Shown here: positions 45,073 through 55,200 of the stretch, piece by piece
How the letters are laid out: each line of letters begins with the position of its first letter
Position numbering within the stretch: position 1 is the stretch's first letter
Assembly: GCA_918807975.1 (NCBI GenBank)
Contig: OU964923.1
Location: 22,363,235 to 22,427,234, forward strand
Reading direction: 5' to 3'
Source: Aplidium turbinatum
Lineage: Eukaryota > Chordata > Ascidiacea > Aplousobranchia > Polyclinidae
Length of the DNA stretch: 64,000 nucleotides
Made by a program: the position numbers and the translations under genes
The notes under the pieces: model-generated
Told to the model about the DNA's origin: nothing
The model's input: the letters and a program-made list of their open reading frames with translations, nothing else
The model's database searches: none

Positions 45073-45660
45073 CTACTTCAAAACTTGTTATATAGGCTAT
45101 TGCAGAAGCAGTAGGCCAAAGTAGGCAACACTTAGAGCTTCTCTTGGGTTTCTAAATTCTAATTCCATCAAGATTGACAGATGTTTTTTTTAAATTTCGA
45201 GCCCAATTGCCACTGAAAAAAATACCAATCAACTACAAGTTGAAACAAACCCAATTACCCAAAACTACGTCAGCAGTCCAAAATTTAACAAAATAAAGTC
45301 AAAAAAGATTTTTTTTAGCTAAAGATATTATTCATCTCGTTCAATTTATTTAAAATGAAATGAAGCTAAATAAAATCAACCAGCACGAAATCTTAAACCG
45401 CTAATTTTTTTATTAACTTAGAAAAAAAACTCAATTTTGCAGAGAAAACGCAGAACTGGCTAGCCTACTCTAAATTTCTTCCTTATTTTTGCAATATGCG
45501 GAACGAAAAATTCACAAAACATATAAGTCATAGGCTTATATTGTTAAATACATATTATTGTTAAAACATAAAACATATATTGTTAAAACCTTTTTTGTGA
45601 CAATTACAGTGCAAACACTTGTACACTGATACTTGTTACACTGATTAGGCTATCAACTGG
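45073..45660. other. AT-rich spacer
   Basis: No gene or bounded repeat seen; contains TAGGCTA words. Confidence 0.45.
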
Positions 45661-45667
45661 CAAAAAA

Positions 45668-45800
45668 AAACAGACTCCGGCTTCAATCTGGCTCCTGTTT
45701 TTGCTACGAATTTTAAACTCCGATTCCACTGCTACTTCGATCGAAACTCGAGACTCCGGCTCCTAAATACTACGGTACTCCAAAACTCCGGCTCCTGTAC
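45668..45800 (+). repeat. Degenerate ACTCCGGCTCC repeat
   Basis: The word ACTCCGGCTCC or close variants occurs about five times in 130 bases (for example at 45671, 45716, 45751, 45784). It is a simple-repeat-like tract of unknown origin. Confidence 0.65.
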
Positions 45801-45837
45801 ACACACTTCTGCTAAAAATCCCCCGACGCTGGTTCGG

Positions 45838-46025
45838 CTGGGTGTGCTTGAGCAACGCATTTCAGAACTGCTCTCAGTTCAACGCACTTAGTGGATGGAA
45901 TAATTCGGCAAAAACACTTCAACAATAGGAAACTTCACTTTGTCAATCTCGGTAGCCGCCTCTGCGTCAAAAGCTTTTACAAGTATGCGAACCTACCAGG
46001 CAAAATCAATCAACTATTGTTTTTT
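45838..46025 (+). mobile_element. SINE family 1 body, copy 2
   Basis: Matches the 12978-13258 SINE from just before the B box (ACGCTGGTTCGGCT) through GCAACGCATT, CTTAGTGGATGGAA, TCAAAAGCTTTTAC and CTACCAGG. The tRNA head is missing. Confidence 0.7.
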
Positions 46026-46095
46026 TTTTTTTTCAGAAAGTTTAGTAGTCATAGGCTACTAATCATCTCAAACAATAATAGAAAAATATATTGAT

Positions 46096-46250
46096 TGATT
46101 GAATCTTTATCCTCGGACTGGGAAAGCTTCTTTGAGAATTTTATCCTGCCAGTTTCACATACTTGTAGACTGTAGTAGAGGCTTCGAACTACTGATGCAG
46201 GCCTGGTCGCTGATGTTGACATAGGGTTTTGACAGTGCATAGGACAGAGT
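46096..46250 (-). mobile_element. SINE family 1 body, copy 3
   Basis: Minus-strand copy beginning at the 3' end (AATCTTTATCCTCGGACTGG on plus) and covering the TCGAA...CTGGTCGCTGATGTTGACA part. With copy 2 it forms an inverted pair 70 bases apart. Confidence 0.7.
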
Positions 46251-46798
46251 GAAGTTATATATTGTACTGTTAAATTTCGTATGTGTATTGTTTTTTATGT
46301 TGTACTGTATATAATATATATTTGCGTTCAACTTCAACACCGTTCTATGTCAAATAAGCTGTGATACCTCAAGGGTGTGGCAGACTTGATGACCAGTTCG
46401 GTCCTTCTGCCACTCCTATCATCATCAGCAAACAACCTAGCTCACTTTGTAATCTTGTATTGTTTTTCGTTTTGTTTTTTTCGCATATGCTGGTGATGCA
46501 AAATAAAAGAACTTCTTCTTCCGATTGTTGTGTTGTCTGTAAATTATTTCATCCAACAGACGCCACTAGACGCCGCCTTCTTTAAATAAGTTTATTTAAA
46601 AAGTTAAAGAAGCATTTTCTACTCATTTTTTTCCACGAATGGAGCAAAACAGGATGGAAAAAATAATCAAAAACTACGACAAATCTGCAGAAAAGTAAAA
46701 TAAACATCATTTCTAGTTTTAACTGAAAAACATCTGGCAACACGAAAAGCACGGACAATGCCTAACCTAACCGCTGTGTCCTGTGTGTGGCAAGGATG

Positions 46799-48097
46799 CA
46801 GCGCTTCCACTTTTGTAGTAATTACCACAATTGTGGAATTTTCATCATGCTTGTGGTAAAAATGTGGTAATGAAAAATTTGTGGTAAAAATGTGGTAATA
46901 TGGAAATTTTGTGTGGAAATCTTGCCAAAATGTGGAAATTATAAGTTTTGAAAATTTGACATAAAATACTATCAATAAATAATAGCATTTAAACTGTTGT
47001 CCTCCAAAATCGAGCAGATATGCAAAAAACTACTTATAACAGCATGTGACTAGCATGTTCCGCTGTTTTCGGTTTGATTTTGGAATGCGTCCTGACTTTT
47101 GACTTTGAAGGTAGGGTGACCATGTGATCATATTCATAGTCAAGATGTCTTTCAGATTCTAGCTGCGGTGTCAAGTACAGTACTTTGCAGTGGCGTAGCC
47201 AGGGGTGGGGGGTGGGGGTTACAACCCCCTCTTTGGCACGTGTGTGACGTCACGATATTAAGAATGATGCTTTCAGTCTCTAAAACAAAGTTTGCCTAAT
47301 TTTAAACGAAACTGCATTAAAAGAGCGAGTTTTGCGAATATTAAACATTTCAAATATCTCAGCCAGGAATTAGCAACAAGAAAACATAGAGACTTAGCTT
47401 TATTACCGAAAAATGCCCAAGAAAACATGATCTTATTCTTTTGCTATGCCACCAGACAGCACCATTTTACAGAAATATTTATACCCACATTTTTGTTGAA
47501 AATGCTCTCAGAATGCACTAAATTTAAAGTAATTTTTCAAAATTTTCTGGGGAGGCCCCCAGACCCCCGCCGCTGGGTGTCGCCATTGGCGAAGAGGCTG
47601 GCGGACGAAGCCCGGCGCCCGTCAAAACCCCCCCTTTCAAAATTCCTGGCTAAGCTACTGGTAGGCCTACTTTGCTTTGTTATTTCGGACGTTCTGTAAA
47701 CTGAGTAGTTGTTTTAGGCCTTATTTTACACTATCTAGTGTAAATATAACCAAATAATAGCGTTGCCGGATAAGGAATTCTGTCGTAATTTGAGAAAAGT
47801 TTAAAGCTGTTGAAAACAAAAACTTGCATTTTAGAAAAATTTTTAGTTCTGGGTAAAGATCAAAACCCTAACCTTATTCCTAAGTCTTACCTTAATCCTT
47901 ACTAACTTTAATCCTAACTCTGACAACACCTGATAGTAACTATGGCAACAAGTGGGTAAAAATAGCCACTGTGTTAATGTAAAAGTAAGTCGAAATACGG
48001 TTAAGATCGGGTAAAAAATCACAGTAAAAATGTGGTAATCTGAGGGCAAATGTGGTAAAACAAGTGGTAATCTAGCTTTGTAAAAGTGGAAGCACTG
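46799..48097. mobile_element. hAT element with GTGGTAAAAAT repeats, containing a MITE
   Basis: Ends CAGCGCTTCCACTTTTG and, inverted, CAGTGCTTCCACTTTTAC, with a perfect duplication CAAGGATG (46791-46798 and 48098-48105). GTGGTAAAAATGTGGTAAT words recur near both ends. The MITE 47188-47660 is nested inside, and degenerate CCTAAC-type repeats lie at 47868-47930. No transposase was seen. Confidence 0.9.
47188..47660 (+). mobile_element. hAT-type MITE A, copy 1
   Basis: Ends CAGTGGCGTAGCCAGG and, inverted, CAGTAGCTTAGCCAGG. The whole length aligns in reverse with 54401-54836. The left flank is GTACTTTG (47180-47187). The right flank reads GTA-GGCCTA-CTTTG (47661-47674), which is the same 8-bp duplication carrying a 6-base addition. 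Confidence 0.9.
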
Positions 48098-48330
48098 CAA
48101 GGATGCCAGAGCTTGGTTTTTCCACCTAGATCTGGGTTTTAAGTTTTTTTATTTCAAATTTAGGTAAATCTAGGTTTTTTTGGTTTTTTAACTTTGTACA
48201 GAGCTTGCACGGTATTAAGGCACCGGGATCTTCGATAAATGGTCCACACTGCAACACATCCACACTGCAACAACTGCAATGCAACCACATCCACACTGCA
48301 ACACAAATGATAAGGTACCGGTAATGTTTT

Positions 48331-48531
48331 TTAGGAGCTGGTATACAAGTCTCCCTCCCCCCCTCCCCCTTGGTAACTCATGACAAAGACAGGACTCGAC
48401 CAAACATATAGGGTGAAACTACTTTACTTTTGCTTTACTGTTCACACGTACTTCAATCCACATGTTTTGGTCAATTCCCCTTTGTCATGAGTTACGGTAC
48501 CAAGGGAAGGGGTGCGACTTGTGTACCAGCT
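48331..48531. repeat. Imperfect inverted repeat, about 70-base arms
   Basis: Left arm about 48331-48408 and right arm about 48465-48531 pair through GGAGCTGGTAYACAAGTC, a C-rich stretch, CTTGGTA, ACTCATGACAAA and a GACCAAA block. The right arm has five extra bases, so TA on the left corresponds to TACCGTA on the right. Just upstream, CACATCCACACTGCAAC-type words repeat (48243-48303). Confidence 0.8.
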
Positions 48532-48879
48532 CCGTTTTTTGCATCAGCTACTGCAGTCAGTGAGGTACAGGATGCTGAAGAAATGATCCAACTTTATGAA
48601 AATGTGGATGACTAAAAATTGGAGTAGTACAACTATTTGTGTTACGGTGCGGTATCTAGATTAAATGATAAAAGTGGCTACGTTTACGGCGCCGAGCCGT
48701 TCCATGCCTTTTTTTTAATCTTTACGTCGCCTTTACTGCGCATGCGAGCTGCTGCGTTTGCGCGCCAAACTACAGGTCACGCGCCAAAGCAGGCAGTTCA
48801 GTTTGACAGCATAGGACATGGTTATATTTTCTGCACTAGTGTTGCCAGATAAGGAATTCTCCCTTAATTTGAAAATGCT

Positions 48880-49300
48880 AGGCTAATGAGAAGACGATAT
48901 AGGCGTTCAAAATTATGTAGGCTAATGAGAAGACGATATAAGCGTTAAAAATTTCTAAGTGTAGGCCTAATTAGTTGCCTATTCTGTTTCGAATCATCCA
49001 TTTTATATTCCTTTTTTTCATACGTGTAGGCCTAATTAGTTGCCTATTCTGTTTCGAATCATCCATTTTGTATTTCTTTTTCTCATACGTAGGCTAATGA
49101 GAAGACGATATACCGGTAGGCGTTAAAAATTTCTAAGTGTGGGCCTAATTAGTTGCCTATTCTGTTTCGAATCACCCATTCTGTATTCCTTTTTCTCATA
49201 CGTAGGCTAATGAGAAGACGATATAGGCGTTCAAAATTTCTAAGTGTAGGCCTATTCTGTTTCGAATTATCCATTTTGTATTCCTTTTTCTTATCTTCAA
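48880..49300 (+). repeat. Minisatellite of interleaved units up to the start codon
   Basis: Two blocks recur: TAGGCTAATGAGAAGACGAT (four copies, near 48880, 48920, 49090, 49204) and TTGCCTATTCTGTTTCGAAT with its 3' neighbour CATCCATTTTGTATTCCTTT (four copies, near 48978, 49040, 49155, 49254). The last copy runs straight into the ATG at 49302, so the array includes the promoter or 5' UTR of the next gene. Confidence 0.88.
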
Positions 49301-49301
49301 A

Positions 49302-49555
49302 ATGGCGGAAAAACTAGTTACAGTTGGGAAAACATTTCGCAATTTTGATGAACTATCCCAAGCTCTAAAAGAATATGAAGAAAAAAAAATTGTAAACTTA
49401 TACATCAGAAGTAGCAGAACTGTTGAGGCTGGAAGAATAAGGGCACCAAAGCGACATTTTGCAGATGCCTTGAAGTACAGTGAGCTGAATTTGTCATGCA
49501 AACACGGTGGTAGGAAAGTGATGTCACATTCCTCAGGAGTTCGACCAAACCAAAG
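49302..49555 (+). CDS. ZSWIM-like exon 1
   Basis: ATG at 49302 directly after the minisatellite, 84 codons plus two bases. The donor is AG|GTAGGC inside a TAGGCTA word. Confidence 0.75.
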
Positions 49556-51658
49556 GTAGGCTACTGTAGCCTAATTTCTTTCTGGTTTGGACGAGTGAAG
49601 GACTGATCGGATGATAAATCCTGTGAAATGCAGTCCCAGTGGTGACCATGTTAACAGTAGCCTATACTTTGTTGTTTATCTTAATTTATTTTTTTAGATT
49701 GCTTATTTCTTTCATTGCGTATATTATGATGAGTAGGCCTAAAAATCTAATTGGTGAATCTGTAGTCTAGTCGACTCATATATCTATTTCATAACAAATA
49801 TTTCAGATAAGCAAAAGTGCAAATTTTGTTTGACCATTTAAATTTTCGGCAGATTGTTTGCACACAAAAAACAATTGTTTTTTTATTTTGTTTTGATGTG
49901 TTTGAAAACATGTTTAAAAAAAGAACGAGCGCAAAAAAGCCTCACGTCCCTACCTCTCTCCCACCTCTAAATCTGTTTCCATTACAGCACATACTTACTC
50001 AACTGCCCCTTTACAGTGGCTGTACGAGTCAGCCAGGATGGAGAAACGCTTTTTGTGAAATCGTGTGTGGATGAGCATAATCATGACAGAACAGAAGTAA
50101 GTGGATTGGATCAGATGTCCAGCATTGCTTCTTCACATTTGTTACAGATGTACATTTATATTTTCTATTTATATTTTCTATTTTCTTTGTCTTCCTTACA
50201 TAAGGGGGGTAACCGACAAAATTCAGCGTATCCTCTATGGCATAGGAATCAAGGTTGCGATGAAACCCTATCTGACAATAGGTAAATACCTTCCCTCGGC
50301 TAAAGACCCCATGAAAGAAGGTGAAGTTTCTGGATTGATCTACCAAGTTCCGTGTCATGACTGTGATTTAATCTACATTGGACAGACAAAACGTGATCTT
50401 AAATCTAGAATCAACGAGCACCAAAGAGCTATTAAATTTCAACGTCCAGAGCATTCCGCTCTTTGCAAACACTCTATAAACTCAGACCATAAAATTACTT
50501 GGACCAACGCCACCATTCTTAAAACTGAAAAGGATTATACAAAAAGATTGTTCACAGAAAAATGGTACATAAACCAGAAGGCACAACATGCTCTTAACCA
50601 AAAAGATGGTCAGAATTTCCCCTCTGTGTACAACAAATTACTTTAACTTTAGCTTCACCTTTTCCATTCTCAGTGCGTCTTCTCTACCATTGTTATTGCT
50701 AATCCCATTGCTTTCTGTCTTGTCTGATGTCTTTTCAACGTTTCTTGACAGTGGCCCAATAGATAGATAAATTTACGCTGCGGGAAGTAGCCTACTGGTT
50801 TTAGGCATTTACTGCATTTAGTTTAACCTCTAGGTATCTTGTTGCGTGTTTTAATTCTGATTCTTGCTGCTTTACTTTACTCATTTTATCAGTATGTTTT
50901 TGTGTTGTGCCATCGTTGCTGAACAGGTTGTATTAACCTGTTTTAGCCACCTTGATAAAGTCAGTCGTGCTGACTGACGAAACGTCGGAAAAAAAGCTAG
51001 TTATCATCTTTAACATCACGAGGTAACCTAGTAAATAGTCACCAGAAGAACGCAAATTAATTTTATGATGTACATTTATATTAACAAATCACAAGTATCA
51101 GCGCTCACGATAGCTTCTCCTGCATAACTTAACGAAAACAAAAGTGATCACAATAAATAAAGCAATATTGATTGAAATATTCAAAAGAAATATTTTTTGG
51201 AAGTATTGAGAGTGAAAGGTCAATAATTTTGTGAAGTTATGTTATAAGTTTTGTTTATGCATTGATTGATTTTGCCAGTTTTTCTGTTCTTATATAGCTG
51301 TTGGTTGTTTTGTTAAAGTTGTTGCTTATACTGTTGGTTGTTTCTTTATCTCTAAGAAACCTTGTTTTCTTTGAACTGTTTTCTTTTCTTTAAATCATCA
51401 TTTGGTTGATTTTGCTTCTTACCAAAATGTAGCCTACTTTCATCTTAAATTGTATTATATTTTCAGACTTCCTTCATGCACTTGCCCAAACAACGCAGAC
51501 TGGATGCATCAGCACAGGAAGATGTTGCTCACATGTGTAATATGAGATCCAACAAAAAATTACTGCAATCGCATTTATTGCACAAATACGGCAAGACGGT
51601 GTTGTTAAAAGATCTCCGCAACATCAGCAAAAAACGCAAACTCAAGGCCATTGTTTAG
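49302..51658 (+). CDS. FAR1/ZSWIM-like protein, three exons (incomplete or damaged)
   Basis: Exons 49302-49555, 49988-50096 and 51467-51658 splice in frame into 184 residues. Recognisable blocks are FRNFDELSQALKEYEEKK, SRTVEAGR, CKHGG and RPNQ in exon 1, then STYLLNCPFTVAVRVSQDGE and the metal-binding C...HNH ending (VDEHNHDRTE), then LPKQRRLDAS, NKKLLQSHLLHKYGKTVLLK and DLRNI. This is the N-terminal FAR1-like zinc module and linker of ZSWIM1/ZSWIM3-type proteins, a family related to Mutator-like transposases. A stop follows at 51656. In the next frame the family-like stretch CLEELVAEMKKYP continues to a GTAGGC donor at 51691, so one base may have been lost near the A run at 51630, or the gene is decaying. 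Later exons with the core and SWIM finger were not found. Confidence 0.7.
49988..50096 (+). CDS. ZSWIM-like exon 2
   Basis: Acceptor TCCATTACAG. The one-base start completes codon AGC, then 36 codons to DRTE and a GTAAGT donor. A nearer AG at 50014 would break the frame and remove the conserved NCPF block, so 49988 is chosen. Confidence 0.75.
50163..51066 (+). mobile_element. Penelope-like retroelement, 5'-truncated, in a ZSWIM-like intron
   Basis: A 904-base insertion flanked by a 16-bp duplication GATGTACATTTATATT (50147-50162 and 51067-51082). It keeps only the very end of the reverse transcriptase, the GIY-YIG endonuclease region and a 3' tail. The tail contains a hairpin (AACAGGTT/AACCTGTT) and a CTTGATAA...GACGAAACGTC hammerhead-like stretch. 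Truncation at the 5' end is normal for this family. Confidence 0.88.
50205..50646 (+). CDS. GIY-YIG endonuclease portion of a Penelope-like element
   Basis: The frame ends in a stop at 50644-50646. It reads GVTDKIQRILYGIGIKVAMK, the usual join between reverse transcriptase thumb and endonuclease, then a CxxC pair (PCHDCDLIYIGQT) with the IYIGQT core, the conserved Arg and His (RDLKSRINEHQRA), ALCKHS, HKITW and a Glu in EKWYIN. The GIY-YIG nuclease of Penelope elements cuts DNA for insertion. It is a remnant without its reverse transcriptase and is not expected to move by itself. Confidence 0.88.
51467..51658 (+). CDS. ZSWIM-like exon 3
   Basis: Acceptor ATTATATTTTCAG, phase 0, TSFMHLPKQRRLDASAQEDV and onward to DLRNI, then a non-family tail (SKKRKLKAIV) and TAG. 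An alternative frame from about 51633 to 51691 looks more like the family. Confidence 0.65.
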   Translation, partial: TSFMHLPKQRRLDASAQEDVAHMCNMRSNKKLLQSHLLHKYGKTVLLKDLRNISKKRKLKAIV

Positions 51659-51691
51659 AAGAACTTGTGGCAGAAATGAAGAAATATCCAG

Positions 51692-53845
51692 GTAGGCTAA
51701 GTCGATATCACCGGCGACCTACACACAAAGGCTATGCCAACATGTACCTTCAAGTTTCACTTCACTTTTTATTAACTTCAACCGCTTGCTGAAATGTTAA
51801 TAGCTCAGTTGCCACTTGCTCAATTGTTCTTCGCGCATTTGCTAACTGCTGAAGAATTTAACTTGTAGAATCTAACCAGGCTTCTAACTTGTGGAAGAAT
51901 CGATCTGTTAGTAGCGAAGACTGAGTATCATGTGCATGAATGGCGCATTAGCGTCGGCAATAAAAATGCCGAGGCCACACGAGCGGTTGTAAGGTTAGGG
52001 TTAGACATTCCTCCAAGTAAATAGGCCACAGCCATAGATTTTTTCCTTAGTCAACACCCTGATGGAGCTCTGCGAAGGAGAAAGGCGTGTGGATGGGTAT
52101 GAAAGTCACAAAACGTGGACGCTCCATTGCGAACGGCAAAGACAGTGTAAATTTACAGCCAAGCGATGAGCCTCTTGATGTGTCTGATGACGCGACAACC
52201 TCATCCTCCGATACAGCAGCTGATGATTTCGATTCTGATAGCTAGTTCTTTATCAAACTGACTTTGTGTTGCTCGCAGTTGTGCCAAAATTATGTTAGTG
52301 TACTGTATACGTAAATCGAGGCAATCTTCTCGCAGGGAGCTGTTATTCAATACAATTCAATTTATTTTTCTTTGTCAGAATGCAAAAGAAATGATATTGT
52401 GAAAAAGAAATACAGTAACAAAACCAACAAAAGGAAAAGGTGGCAAAACCTTAATGGTTTAAAAGACGTGCACGAAAAGATTTGATATTGCGGTATATGC
52501 ATCGATAAATATAGTTAAGCACGGCCACCATTAATTTGTTACCGATACCTGGTTGTGCAATTAACGTTATTTTATAATGATTCAACGTCGCTAGATGTCG
52601 AATTAATGTAAAACAAACGTAAATTTCTTACTGGGCATTGTTGTTACACAATATAACCTGCCTGGAAAATTAAATCGATTTGTGCTGACTCGAACGTTTA
52701 ATCAACCCAAAATTGACTTTCTTCCCCCCCCCCCGTGAGTTATTTAACGGGAATTGCTGTAACAGCGTGCGTAATCGCGTTGCTCGCTTTATCGCTACTT
52801 CTGGTATTATTATATCACAACAAATCAAACAATGCTTTCGTGATAGACAACTCTAGTATATTTTTTGCTTCTTGTTTTACATGTTTTGGTACAATATTTT
52901 TTGTAATAAACGTTCATGCTAATTATGGTGACCTCAGAAGTTAGGATTATTACATATAGTTATCTGAAAAATCGTTAGAGTAGCACATCTGCACATTTTG
53001 TTACCAAATGCAGATAAGTTTTCAGTTCAGAGTGTCATTCTTCACACAAGTCTAAAGGCTGTTAGTGTTACCTTAGCCAGGTTTAATTAAGTTTTAAATT
53101 AGTGTTTTTTGAGACTTTTAAGTCTGGATTAGATATTAAATTTAATTTATTAGATGATACTTCTTTACATCTGCAACACAAAAACTGGTGTGCCAATAAT
53201 CGCCTAACCTTCAAGTTGTTCTTTTTGCATGTTACTTTTCATTCTGTTCTATATTTGTCTTGCCAGGTGAACAATGAACATTGTATTAACTCCAGTCAAA
53301 CTCAATAAATCCCTTATTGTTTTTTTGTTAATAAATAGAGATGACAATAATCTACAATATAGACCACACTTTTTTAGTAAGAATTCTGATTTAATCTTCA
53401 TATAGATAGTTATGCACATCATTACAATGAAAATTCACAGATGAGATCATCCAATGCTTGTTTTTATCCTAAAGGGGTTTCATGATATTGTTTTCATTCT
53501 GGACTCTGGTACCGGTACATAAATTCATTATCATTTAACTAAAGTGATCATAATTAGATTAAGATTTTATCAAACTCCTGATGATGAAATGTGAACCAAT
53601 ATACTGTTAATTATTGGCCTTTTATGCAACATAGTCCTATTAACCAAAATCTGTATATACGTACAAATTTCAAATGAATGTACGACAATGCTTTACACCG
53701 ATTTAAAATTACCTCCAAAATTTTATAGTAATGCCGACTAATTTATTTTTAAGCAACTTTTCCATATCCGTATTTGTTTAATTTCATGCTTTCATTAAAT
53801 GCCTTTGATATTTCTACTGTTGTAGATGGACTATTGAGTGAGTTG
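51692..53845. other. Downstream of the ZSWIM-like gene
   Basis: No secure gene. 52063-52245 is an open frame ending in an acidic Ser/Asp-rich tail (SSSDTAADDFDSDS) that could be a last exon of the ZSWIM-like gene, but no acceptor joins it convincingly. Confidence 0.35.
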
Positions 53846-53853
53846 TGATTTCT

Positions 53854-54856
53854 AGGATGCAACCTAATTCGTACCATGAACGATTCGTACCGTCAGTTCG
53901 TACCTTGACAAGATCAAGAGAAAAAAATAAAAAAGTCGAAGTCGCTGATCACAGTTTCCGCAAACATTTTAAAATTTTCCGCAAACAAACAAAAACTCTT
54001 ATGGTCATTACCAGAAATTTTTAAATGTTTGCGGAAACTCCAATCAATCCTAACCCTTAACTCTTTTAAACTGTTTGCGGAAACTCCGATTAACCCTAAC
54101 CCTTTTAAGATGTTTGCGGAAACTGCAATCAGCGATTTCGGCAAACTCTTAGGATCATTACGGTACCGGAAATTAAAAAATGTGTGCGGAAAAACGAAAA
54201 CTGCGATCAGCGACTTCGGCTTTGTTCTATTTTGTCTCTCGATCTTTTCAGTTTGTTTGTTTGCGGATACCGATACTCCGATACCCTAACCCTTTTAAAA
54301 TGTTTGTGGAAACTGCGTTCAGCGACTTCGGCTTTTTTAATTTTTTTTCTCGATTTTTTCAAGGTACGAACTGACGGTACGAATTGTTCATGGTACGAAT
54401 CAGTAGCGTAGCCAGGAATTTTGAAAGGGGGAGGTTTTGACCACCCAGCGGCGGGAGGTCTGGGGGGCCTCCCCCAGAAAATTTTGAAAAATTACTTTGA
54501 ATTTGGTGCATTCTGAGAGCATTTTCAACAAAAATGTGGGTACGAATATTCCTGTAAAATGGTGCTGTCTGGTAGCATAGCAAAAGGATAAGATCATGTT
54601 TTCTTCGGCATTTTTTGGAAATGAAGCTAAATCTCTGTGTTTTCTTGAACTGCTAATTCCCGGCTGAGATGTTTGAATGTTTGGTATTGGCAAAACTCGC
54701 TCTTTTAATGCAATTTTGTTTAAAACTAGGCAATTTTTTTTAGACTGAAAGCATCATTCTCAATATCGTGATGTCACACGCGTGCCAAAGAGGGGGTTGT
54801 AACCCCCAAAACCCCCCCCCCTTGGCTACGCCACTGGTACGAATTAGGTTGCACCC
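53854..54856. mobile_element. Fold-back element with GTACGAA ends and telomere-like interior
   Basis: Terminal inverted repeats of about 50 bases, AGGATGCAACCTAATTCGTA and onward, with repeated TTCGTACC words. A perfect 8-bp duplication TGATTTCT lies at 53846-53853 and 54857-54864. The interior alternates ATGTTTGCGGAAACTSC and TAACCCTAACCCTTT units. MITE A copy 2 is nested near the right end. It is non-coding. Confidence 0.88.
54401..54836 (-). mobile_element. hAT-type MITE A, copy 2
   Basis: Ends CAGTAGCGTAGCCAGG and, inverted, CAGTGGCGTAGCCAAG, with a perfect duplication GTACGAAT (54393-54400 and 54837-54844). It aligns end to end in reverse with 47188-47660. It is inserted in the right arm of the fold-back element. 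Confidence 0.93.
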
Positions 54857-55008
54857 TGATTTCTATGCTGCTCAGTCGGATTTATTAGCATTCCATTTGA
54901 CTTTGTTACATTTGCAGGATCAACAAAAGCTCTTTGATAGAATGACCTTTTTTAGTTGAGTGTATTAACATACAAACATAGGGTTACACAAAATAATATT
55001 TCATTGAA

Positions 55009-55200
55009 ATGGCTTCACACTTAGCAAGAAAAATTCTTCCAAAATCTACATTTGCTGGAAAGTTGTGCGGTCTGGTGCATAATGGTGGAAATGCAACAGT
55101 ACGGTCGCTTGCAATGCAGGTTCACCCCCAAGTTGATGTGGTAAAATTGTCAGCAGACAATGGGCCATCCCCTTGGAAGTTATGCGCAGCTGTTTGTTTA
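55009..55200 (+). CDS. MRPL46: MRPL46 exon 1
   Basis: ATG 55009, targeting peptide and SPWKLCAAVCL; donor GTAAGT directly followed by a TAGGCTA word. Confidence 0.9.

Noticed and set aside
52063-52245. Acidic Ser/Asp-rich frame as last ZSWIM-like exon
   Set aside because: The nearest acceptor at 52050 leads into other frames, so the join is unsupported.
52735-52944. 69-codon frame with strong hydrophobic segments
   Set aside because: It begins at GTG after a C run, has no splice context and is AT-rich; nothing beyond composition supports it.
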